Assembly: GCA_022653215.1 (NCBI GenBank)
Contig: JALCSJ010000093.1
Coordinates: 1-7,245 of the forward strand
Reading direction: 5' to 3'
DNA: 7,245 nucleotides
Origin: Acidaminococcaceae bacterium
GTDB lineage: Bacteria > Bacillota > Negativicutes > Acidaminococcales > Acidaminococcaceae
Notes under the pieces: model-generated
The model's database searches: none
What the model was told of the DNA's origin: nothing
What the model saw: only the letters and a program-made list of their open reading frames with translations
Part shown: piece after piece, positions 1-5,418 of the stretch
How the letters are laid out: the number at the start of each line of letters is the position of its first letter
Numbering within the stretch: the first letter of the stretch is position 1
Position numbers and translations under genes: made by a program

Positions 1-12
1 TCTTTTGTAAAA

Positions 13-903
13 TTATTTTTCCGGTTCTACGCTTACATCTGCAACTTTTTCATAGAACTTCAGTAAGGAAGAATGATCTTCTTTTTGATGACCATAAGCT
101 TTCAGAAATTGCATCATTTCCATAACTTGACCGGTCAGAGGTACGGGAGAACTGATGGAATGAGCAGCATTCAGTGCATTGGTCAAATCTTTAATATGTA
201 ATTCAATACGGAAACCTGGTTTGAAGTTACCGGAAAGCATCATAGGAGCTTTAGCATCCATAACAGTTGAACCTGCTAAACCACCGCGAATAGCTTTGTA
301 AACCAGTTCAGGGTCGGTTCCTGCTTTTTTCGCAAAGGTCAATGCTTCAGCCACAGCTGCAATATTGCAGGCAACTACAATCTGGTTAGCAAGCTTTGCT
401 ACATTGCCTGCTCCCAAGGGGCCTACATACACAACACTGCTGGCCATTTGTTTCAGTAATGGTTCGAATTCATCGAAGAGTTCCTTTTTGCCACCGCACA
501 TAACGGAAAGAGTCCCGTCAATAGCTTTTGGTTCACCACCGGATACCGGCGCATCAATCATTTCCATGCCTTTTTCAGCAATGGCAGCACCAATTTTTCT
601 GGTTTCAACCGGGTCTATAGAACTCATGTCAATCAGAACACTGCCTGGTTTTGCTCCTTCTAAAACACCGTTAGGTCCTAAAACTGCATCTTTAACATTA
701 AGAGAATTAGGAAGCATGGTAATAACAACTTCGCACTGAGATGCAACTTCTTTACCATTGGCAACCCCTTTAGCTCCGGCAGCAACCATTTCGTCAATAG
801 TAGCTTGTTTATGAGTTGTAACAACCAGTTCATAACCTGCTTTTAAAAGATTCTTTGCCATGGGTTTTCCCATAATGCCTAAACCAATAAATCCAATTTT
901 CAT
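13..903 (-). CDS. garR: 2-hydroxy-3-oxopropionate (tartronate semialdehyde) reductase
   Basis: This 296-residue cytosolic beta-hydroxyacid dehydrogenase should reduce tartronate semialdehyde to D-glycerate, the step after the aldolase in glucarate/galactarate breakdown. The N-terminal Rossmann domain (about 1-160) opens with GFIGLGIMG (4-12). The substrate-binding signature DAPVSGGEPKAIDGT lies at 117-131. The C-terminal helical domain carries the catalytic lysine K170 in GAGNVAKLANQ and a second conserved lysine, K238, in HIKDL. Length and motifs match E. coli GarR (about 294 aa) almost end to end. I chose the ATG at 901-903 because AAAGGTGG (912-919) sits 8 bases upstream and the protein then begins MKIGFIG like its relatives; an in-frame ATG at 945 would add 14 unsupported residues. 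The position after beta-2 that is Asp in E. coli GarR is Thr30 here (TTHK, 29-32), which may shift cofactor use toward NADPH. It lies downstream of the permease gene with a probable promoter of its own. A related reductase such as 3-hydroxyisobutyrate dehydrogenase is less likely. Confidence 0.93.
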   Translation of the reverse strand: MKIGFIGLGIMGKPMAKNLLKAGYELVVTTHKQATIDEMVAAGAKGVANGKEVASQCEVVITMLPNSLNVKDAVLGPNGVLEGAKPGSVLIDMSSIDPVETRKIGAAIAEKGMEMIDAPVSGGEPKAIDGTLSVMCGGKKELFDEFEPLLKQMASSVVYVGPLGAGNVAKLANQIVVACNIAAVAEALTFAKKAGTDPELVYKAIRGGLAGSTVMDAKAPMMLSGNFKPGFRIELHIKDLTNALNAAHSISSPVPLTGQVMEMMQFLKAYGHQKEDHSSLLKFYEKVADVSVEPEK

Positions 904-910
904 TGTCAAA

Positions 911-919
911 TCCACCTTT
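911..919 (-). promoter_or_regulatory. Ribosome-binding site that fixes the garR start
   Basis: On the minus strand AAAGGTGGA precedes the ATG at 901-903 with about 8 bases of spacing. It lies inside the N-terminal extension that the upstream in-frame ATG at 945 would give, so it argues for the shorter protein. Confidence 0.75.
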
Positions 920-927
920 CTATTCAT

Positions 928-952
928 ATGTATATATAATTTCACTATACAT
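928..952 (-). repeat. Inverted repeat in the garR leader (ATGTATA-N11-TATACAT)
   Basis: Two perfect 7-base arms (928-934 and 946-952) flank an 11-base spacer. They fall between the predicted garR transcription start (about 959) and the ribosome-binding site, so the repeat could be an operator downstream of the promoter or a weak RNA stem-loop in the leader. The arms are almost all A/T apart from one G or C each, so chance is a real possibility. Confidence 0.35.
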
Positions 953-965
953 TTTTCTTTATCTC

Positions 966-994
966 ATTATAAAATTGTGCGTTCAATTAGTCCA
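966..994 (-). promoter_or_regulatory. Probable sigma-A promoter of garR
   Basis: Reading the minus strand, TGGACT (989-994; 4 of 6 matches to TTGACA) is followed after 17 bases by a perfect TATAAT (966-971). The predicted start is near 959, giving a leader of about 55 bases. The perfect -10, the ideal spacing and the 131-bp gap after the permease gene support separate transcription of garR, although read-through from the upstream genes is also likely. Confidence 0.5.
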
Positions 995-1004
995 ATTAAT
1001 AAAA

Positions 1005-1024
1005 TTACTTTGCACACTAAGTAA
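1005..1024. repeat. Palindrome TTACTT-N8-AAGTAA between the permease gene and garR
   Basis: Perfect 6-base arms (1005-1010 and 1019-1024) flank an 8-base centre. The site starts 10 bases past the permease stop codon and is centred about 55 bases upstream of the predicted garR start, a usual place for an activator site. As RNA it would be an A/U-rich stem followed by only a short interrupted U run, so it is a poor intrinsic terminator. An operator or a weak attenuating stem are both possible. Confidence 0.3.
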
Positions 1025-1034
1025 ATATGATATA

Positions 1035-2447
1035 TCAAATAAAGAATTGAGCTATTAGTAATTCCACTAGACCTACCAACGACATAATCATAGAAGCTGC
1101 CGTTTTACATTTCAGCTGATCTTTTAATTCTGTTACATTATACATGCCATTCCAAACCCAGAAACCTGAATCATTGAAGTAGCTGAAGGAAATAGCACCA
1201 ACGCAACAAGACAGAGCCATTAACAAAGGACTAATACTTAAAGTACCCATCATTGGTGCTGTCAGGGAAGCAGCCGTGGTAATAGCTACAGTTGCTGAAC
1301 CCAAAGCAATACGCATAAGAGCAGCTATTACGAATGGAATAAGTACTGCCGGAATCGGCGATGATGTTACTAAAGCACCTAAAGCATTTCCTATGCCACT
1401 AACTTTTACTACATTTCCCAAAGACCCTCCGGCACCTGTAATCAGCATAATAATACCTGTATCTTTGATAGCATCATCCATCATTTTTAAAACTTCTTTA
1501 TCAGGACGATTTTTTACCAAACCATAAATAGCCAGCAACAAACCAATTCCCAAGGAAATTACAGGGCTGCCAAATAATGCTATTAATTGGTAAAACAAAG
1601 TTGCTTTGGGCATACCTGCAAAATCTACGAAAGTTTTTACAAGAATAAGTACTAGCGGAACAACAATAGGCGCAACAGAAGCCCAAAGACCCGGCAAGTC
1701 TGTTCTGTTCAGAAATTCATCCAGATTCTCCATGCTCTTAATATATTCTGGTCTATATTCTTTGCGGACTATTTCATTTTTTTCATCTAAAACTTGGTAA
1801 ATCTTTTTGCCTATATATTTGCAATAAGGAACTATAACCAGAAGCATCGGTATGGTAATTAAAGCGCCACCGGCAATCATTTGTCCTACATCAATATTGT
1901 ATAAACCGGCTGCTGCTAAAGGTCCTGGTGTGGGAGGTACTAAAGCATGGGTTAATTGCAGTCCTGAAGCCATAGCAAGTCCAAGTCCCACTACAGATTT
2001 ACCTGTAACCTTAGAAATAGCTTTGCACAAAGGAGCAAAAATAACGTTGGCTGAATCAGCGAATACAGGAATAGAAACTACCCAGCCGGTAATACCCAAG
2101 GCCCATTCTTCTCTGCCTTTGCCTACTGCTTTAACAAAACTGTAGGCCATTTTTTCAGCAGCTCCGGATTTTTCCAGAATACCGCCCATCATAACACCTA
2201 ACCCAATGATAATACCTGTACTACGTAATGTATTACCAAAGCCATCAGTAATAGCATTGACAACGCCTATAATTGTTTTACCATCAACACCTTTAATATT
2301 TGCTACCGGCATCCCACCAATCAATCCTGTAATCAAAGCTGCTATTAATAATGCTACAAAACTATGTACCTTGGTTTTGGAAACTAAATACATCATTACA
2401 ATAATACCAAGGCCTAACCCCAAAAGCATTCTGGTTGATTCAGCCAT
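1035..2447 (-). CDS. GntP-family sugar-acid:H+ symporter
   Basis: This 470-residue polytopic inner-membrane protein belongs to the GntP (gluconate/glycerate/aldarate) permease family. Most of its length consists of hydrophobic segments, the first at about 7-22. Family hallmarks are GVMMGGILEKSGAAEKMA (84-101), the IPVFADSANVIFAPL segment (126-140), PPTPGPLAAAG (171-181), ITGAGGSLGNVV (336-347), the GSATVAITTAAS stretch (383-394) and SYFNDSGFW (422-430). A charged loop lies near 220-250. Length is typical of the family. The ATG start has a strong GGAGGAG (2454-2460) 6 bases upstream. It is 52 bp downstream of gudD on the same strand with no convincing promoter between, so the two are probably co-transcribed. 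Placement with GudD and GarR suggests uptake of glucarate, galactarate or glycerate. E. coli uses major-facilitator carriers (GudP/GarP) for aldarates, so the substrate here rests on context alone. I give no symbol for that reason. Confidence 0.9.
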   Translation of the reverse strand: MAESTRMLLGLGLGIIVMMYLVSKTKVHSFVALLIAALITGLIGGMPVANIKGVDGKTIIGVVNAITDGFGNTLRSTGIIIGLGVMMGGILEKSGAAEKMAYSFVKAVGKGREEWALGITGWVVSIPVFADSANVIFAPLCKAISKVTGKSVVGLGLAMASGLQLTHALVPPTPGPLAAAGLYNIDVGQMIAGGALITIPMLLVIVPYCKYIGKKIYQVLDEKNEIVRKEYRPEYIKSMENLDEFLNRTDLPGLWASVAPIVVPLVLILVKTFVDFAGMPKATLFYQLIALFGSPVISLGIGLLLAIYGLVKNRPDKEVLKMMDDAIKDTGIIMLITGAGGSLGNVVKVSGIGNALGALVTSSPIPAVLIPFVIAALMRIALGSATVAITTAASLTAPMMGTLSISPLLMALSCCVGAISFSYFNDSGFWVWNGMYNVTELKDQLKCKTAASMIMSLVGLVELLIAQFFI

Positions 2448-2467
2448 TTTGTTCTCCTCCGATTTTT

Positions 2468-2483
2468 AACACATCATTGTGTT
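2468..2483 (-). repeat. Stem-loop just upstream of the permease ribosome-binding site
   Basis: Perfect 6-base arms AACACA (2468-2473) and TGTGTT (2478-2483) enclose a 4-base loop in the 52-bp gap between gudD and the permease gene. In the mRNA it ends 7 bases before GGAGGAG and is followed by A residues rather than U, so it is not a terminator. It may be a processing or stability element that sets relative expression of the two genes. Confidence 0.4.
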
Positions 2484-2499
2484 TTACTTACAAGTATAT

Positions 2500-3828
2500 T
2501 TATCTTACCAAGCAAGGTTTCTTTGCATCAAACTTCCAACCGGGAATCAGGTACTGCATACCCATAGCATCATTTCTGGCTCCTAGGCAATTCTTCATAT
2601 AAACATCATGTGCTTTCAGGATTTGTTCTCTATCTACTTCTATACCCAAACCTGGTTTATTAGGAACCTTGATTCCCCCGTTTTCAATTTTCAAAGGCTC
2701 TTTAGTCAATCTTTCCATGCCTTCCTGCCAAATCCAGTGCGTATCCAAAGCATTGTAGGCCCCGGGTGCAGCAGCCCCTACTTGTGTAAACATAGCAAGA
2801 GAGATATCAAAATGATTATTGGAATGGGAACCCCATGTATAACCAAATTCGTGACACATTTGGGCTACTCTTACGGAACCGGCCATGGTCCAAAAATGAG
2901 GATCCGCTAAAACAATATCTACGGCCTGACACTCTAAAGAATGTCCTATCTGACGCCAGTCTGTAGCAATCATATTAGTTGCTGTAGGGAATCCTGTTCT
3001 ACGTCTGAATTCACTCATAATCTCTCGGCCGGAGTAAACTCCTTCAGCTCCACATGGATCTTCACAATAAGTTAAGATACCTTTCATACCATCTACATAT
3101 TGGCAAGCCTGATCCAGTGTCCATGCTCCATTAGGGTCTAAATCCATACGAGCTTTAGGAAACGCTTTTTTCATGGCTCTAATAACTTTCATTTCTTCAT
3201 CTCCGGCTAATACTCCACCTTTTAACTTGAAATCAACAAAACCATATTTTTCCTGAGCAGCCTTACACAAAGCCACTATGCTGTCAGCATCAAGAGCTTC
3301 TTCATGACGAAGACGATACCAATCACAATCGGAATTGGTTTCCTCCGCATAAGGAAGATCTGTCTTTTTTCTATCTCCTACGAAAAAAAGATAACCTAAC
3401 ATTCTTACAAAATCTCTCTGCTGTCCTTCTCCTAAAAGCTTGCACACAGGTACTTCTAAATATTTTCCTAACAAATCCAGACTAGGAGCTTCTATGGCAG
3501 TCAGCACATGGACGCCAGTCCGAAGATCAAAAGTTTGATTACCACGGACATCTTCTTGTCCGTTTTTATCTAAACGAGTCTTAACTTTCAACATAGTATT
3601 TTTATATTCAGAGATTTTGGAACCAACCACCAAATCCATACTGTCTTCCAACGCTTTGGTTATTTTCTGTCCGCCCGGCACCTCACCAACACCTGTATTA
3701 CCTGTTGAATCTGTCAGAATTACCACATTTCTAGTAAAATAGGGAGCATGAGCACCGCTCAAATTTAACTCCATACAATCCTTACCTGCCACCGGAAATA
3801 CTTCCATTTTCGTAATTACTGGAATCAT
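2500..3828 (-). CDS. gudD: Glucarate dehydratase, copy 1 (complete)
   Basis: This 442-residue enolase-superfamily enzyme dehydrates D-glucarate to 5-keto-4-deoxy-D-glucarate in the cytosol, using Mg2+. The N-terminal capping domain includes NLSGAHAPYFTRN (22-34). The barrel domain carries the general-base pair K201/K203 (FKLKGG), metal ligands D231 (LDPNGAW), E262 (CGAEG) and N285 (TATNMIATDW), and the D309-H335 dyad (LADPHFW; GSHSNNHFD). All sit at a constant offset of 4 from the E. coli GudD numbering as I remember it, so the active site is intact. I start at the ATG at 3826-3828, with AAAGGAG (3838-3844) 9 bases upstream. An ATG at 3876 would add 16 lysine-rich residues absent from the family and would leave that ribosome-binding site inside the gene. 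It is first in a probable operon with the permease gene and divergent from the LysR gene. A glucarate-dehydratase-related protein (GudX type) cannot be fully excluded. Confidence 0.95.
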   Translation of the reverse strand: MIPVITKMEVFPVAGKDCMELNLSGAHAPYFTRNVVILTDSTGNTGVGEVPGGQKITKALEDSMDLVVGSKISEYKNTMLKVKTRLDKNGQEDVRGNQTFDLRTGVHVLTAIEAPSLDLLGKYLEVPVCKLLGEGQQRDFVRMLGYLFFVGDRKKTDLPYAEETNSDCDWYRLRHEEALDADSIVALCKAAQEKYGFVDFKLKGGVLAGDEEMKVIRAMKKAFPKARMDLDPNGAWTLDQACQYVDGMKGILTYCEDPCGAEGVYSGREIMSEFRRRTGFPTATNMIATDWRQIGHSLECQAVDIVLADPHFWTMAGSVRVAQMCHEFGYTWGSHSNNHFDISLAMFTQVGAAAPGAYNALDTHWIWQEGMERLTKEPLKIENGGIKVPNKPGLGIEVDREQILKAHDVYMKNCLGARNDAMGMQYLIPGWKFDAKKPCLVR

Positions 3829-3898
3829 AATTGTTTTCTCCTTTAAATTTTTTCTTTTTTCTGATAATTGAAACAATTTATTTTTTGCTTTTTTCTTC

Positions 3899-3928
3899 TT
3901 GTCTTAATTCTACTAATTGGTGTATAAT
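3899..3928 (+). promoter_or_regulatory. Promoter of the LysR-type regulator gene
   Basis: TTGTCT (3899-3904, 4 of 6) and a perfect TATAAT (3923-3928) are separated by 18 bases. The predicted start near 3935 gives a leader of about 64 bases. It is interlaced with the gudD promoter: each -35 lies at the other's predicted start site, the usual layout for a LysR gene and its divergent target. Confidence 0.6.
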
Positions 3929-3935
3929 AAGTCAA
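3907..3935 (-). promoter_or_regulatory. Promoter of gudD (and probably the permease gene)
   Basis: On the minus strand TTGACT (3930-3935, 5 of 6 matches) is followed after exactly 17 bases by TAGAAT (3907-3912, 5 of 6). The predicted start near 3900 gives a leader of about 70 bases, rich in A and G. The -10 lies inside the spacer of the oppositely directed LysR promoter, so the two polymerases should exclude each other. Confidence 0.65.
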
Positions 3936-3958
3936 ACAGTTAGTTTTTAGTTTTAAAC

Positions 3959-3971
3959 TTAGTTTTTCTAA
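3959..3971. promoter_or_regulatory. Candidate LysR-type operator (T-N11-A, TTAG-N5-CTAA)
   Basis: A perfect short inverted repeat, TTAG (3959-3962) and CTAA (3968-3971), forms the T-N11-A box typical of LysR-family recognition sites. Its centre at 3965 lies about 65 bases upstream of the predicted gudD start, the position where LysR regulators commonly anchor, and just inside the leader of the regulator gene, which fits autorepression. Further TTAGTTTT copies begin at 3940 and 3947, and AGTTT-T-AAACT (3949-3959) lies between this site and the gudD -35. These could form the second, inducer-sensitive site. The sequence is A/T-rich, which weakens the case. Confidence 0.45.
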
Positions 3972-3998
3972 TTGTTATATTCTGAAAGGAGTATTTTT

Positions 3999-4943
3999 AT
4001 GGATTTAAAACAAATCAACTATATCGTAAAAATTGCTGAAGCCGGCGGAATTACTAAAGCTGCAGAACAACTATATATTACTCAATCTGCTTTAAACCAG
4101 CAATTGCTTAAGCTAGAAGCAGAACTTGGCATTCAATTATTTCATAGACGCAAAAACAACTTCACCCCTACTGATGCAGGTACAGTTTATATTCGTTATG
4201 GGAAAAAAATGCTTCAGGAAAAACGAGAAGCATATAATATCATAAATGATTTGGCAGAAAATAATACTGGACATCTTTCTCTGGTTTTTACTCCTGAACG
4301 TGGCATTGAAATGTTTGTAGCAACATATCCGTCCTTTCATCAAAAATTTCCCGGCATTACAGTTGAGCCTCAAGAGATGCGTGTATCAACGCAATTTTCT
4401 GAAATTAGTAAGGGGTATATTGATTTAGGCTTAGTTACTTTAAATGAGAAAGACCGGCTTCCTGAACTTGAATATGAACATATACGATTTGAGCCATTGT
4501 TGTTTGCCCTGCCCCGTAGCAGTCCTTTAGCCAAGAACGCCGCTGATCCTGATGTCTACATAGAAAATCTACCTTACATCAATATAAAAGCTTGTGCTCA
4601 TATGCCTTTTATTCTTATGTTCAAAGGCTCTACTCAACGAGCTATCATTGATAATATTTTAACTAAAGCTGCTATCTCACCTAATGTGCTTTTTGAAACC
4701 GCAAGTAATAGAACCTTGATAACGATGGTAAAAAACAATATTGCCTGCACTATTACTTCCGGTGAATACTACCAGCCTAACGATAAGATTGCATATTATC
4801 GTATTCCCAATGACCCACGCTGGGAACTATGTACCATATATAAAAAAGGTGCCTACCGCAGTAAAGCCATGGTTTACTTTAATGAACTAATCCATGACTA
4901 TTTTTTACGGCAAGCACCACTTCGCACAAAAATTCAAGAATAA
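3999..4943 (+). CDS. LysR-type transcriptional regulator, probable aldarate regulator
   Basis: This 314-residue protein has the LysR layout. An N-terminal winged helix-turn-helix covers about 1-60 (GGITKAAEQLYITQSALNQQLLKLEAELG region, 16-44, then LFHRRKNNFTPTDAG to 61). A linker helix spans about 62-88. An effector-binding domain runs from about 92 to 300 and includes the usual KGYIDLGLV stretch (138-146). I start at the ATG at 3999, with AAAGGAG (3985-3991) 7 bases upstream; an in-frame TTG at 3972 would add 9 residues and bury that site. It is divergent from gudD across 170 bp containing interlaced promoters and a T-N11-A site, so it most likely activates gudD and the permease gene in response to an aldarate or pathway intermediate and represses itself. 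Its stop codon abuts that of the convergent PPC-domain gene. The effector cannot be read from the sequence, and E. coli uses an unrelated regulator (CdaR) for this pathway. Confidence 0.9.
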   Translation: MDLKQINYIVKIAEAGGITKAAEQLYITQSALNQQLLKLEAELGIQLFHRRKNNFTPTDAGTVYIRYGKKMLQEKREAYNIINDLAENNTGHLSLVFTPERGIEMFVATYPSFHQKFPGITVEPQEMRVSTQFSEISKGYIDLGLVTLNEKDRLPELEYEHIRFEPLLFALPRSSPLAKNAADPDVYIENLPYINIKACAHMPFILMFKGSTQRAIIDNILTKAAISPNVLFETASNRTLITMVKNNIACTITSGEYYQPNDKIAYYRIPNDPRWELCTIYKKGAYRSKAMVYFNELIHDYFLRQAPLRTKIQE

Positions 4944-4948
4944 TTATT
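4939..4948. other. Abutting stop codons of convergent genes inside a palindrome
   Basis: The TAA of the LysR gene (4941-4943, plus) is directly followed by the TAA of the PPC-domain gene (4944-4946, minus). Both sit inside the perfect 10-base palindrome AATAATTATT. There is no GC-rich hairpin, so no recognisable intrinsic terminator separates the two, and their transcripts probably run antisense into each other. Confidence 0.75.
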
Positions 4949-5372
4949 TTTCAAACTTGTACAAATTTAAGCCCACTTCTTCGGAATATTCTCTTTCTAC
5001 TATTCCATTAATTTTATGGATAATAAATTCACCAGTTAAGCTAATAATTCCTTTGCTTAGATGACCGGCATAGATTCTACCTTCATGAACATTGCCAATA
5101 ACAATATGTATGTGAAGATAGTTTTTTCCTTCTTTTGTAGAAATATCCCCCATGCATGAAGCAATTTCAAAATCACCTTTATATGTTTCAGTAAAATATT
5201 TAAATTGCTTTCTGTCAAAAACACCAATAGTTATTTCTCCTAGGGCACCTATGCCCTGTACTGAACCAAGTGTAATCTTTTCCTTTTCACACACTTCCTG
5301 CAAATCTGTCAACAGCTCTTCGCCACGATTCATGCGAATAATATAATCATCGCCAAATTTTTTGTATTCCAT
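4944..5372 (-). CDS. PPC/DUF296-domain protein of unknown function
   Basis: This 142-residue single-domain protein resembles bacterial PPC (DUF296, PD1-like) proteins. It has an opening strand with a conserved arginine and RGEELLTDLQEVCEKEKI (16-33), then VQGIGALGEITIGVFD (38-53). Next comes a histidine-rich core, LHIHIVIGNVHEGRIYAGH (86-104), with H87, H89, H96 and H104 placed like the metal-binding histidines of the family, and finally a strand-rich end. Known relatives form trimers; the old label DNA-binding rests on plant homologues, and no AT-hook is present here. I start at the ATG at 5370-5372, with GAGGT (5382-5386) 9 bases upstream; a TTG two codons earlier would be only 3 bases from that site. 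It follows garD by 46 bp on the same strand, so it is probably last in the gudD2-garD operon. A role in aldarate metabolism, as a small metalloenzyme or a metabolite sensor, is guilt by association only. Confidence 0.8.
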   Translation of the reverse strand: MEYKKFGDDYIIRMNRGEELLTDLQEVCEKEKITLGSVQGIGALGEITIGVFDRKQFKYFTETYKGDFEIASCMGDISTKEGKNYLHIHIVIGNVHEGRIYAGHLSKGIISLTGEFIIHKINGIVEREYSEEVGLNLYKFEK

Positions 5373-5418
5373 TGTCAATCTACCTCACTTTTTTATATTT
5401 TTAGGCGCTAATGATTTA

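Noticed and set aside
365..739. Open frame of 124 codons on the plus strand inside garR
   Set aside because: It runs opposite a strongly conserved gene, has no plausible ribosome-binding site or recognisable domain, and its composition is that of an antisense shadow.
1005..1024. Intrinsic terminator after the permease gene
   Set aside because: The stem is only 6 A/T-rich pairs and the following U run is short and interrupted, so it was kept only as a palindrome of uncertain role.
1276..2469. Several plus-strand open frames opposite the permease gene
   Set aside because: They are fragmentary antisense readings of a membrane-protein gene, without family resemblance or translation signals.
3829..3876. 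N-terminal extension of gudD by 16 residues
   Set aside because: The extension is lysine-rich, absent from the family, and would contain the AAAGGAG that fits the ATG at 3826-3828.
4953..4968. Palindrome centred on TTGTACAA near the end of the PPC-domain gene, as a terminator for the LysR gene
   Set aside because: It has no loop, is A/T-rich, lies inside coding sequence and is not followed by a T run.
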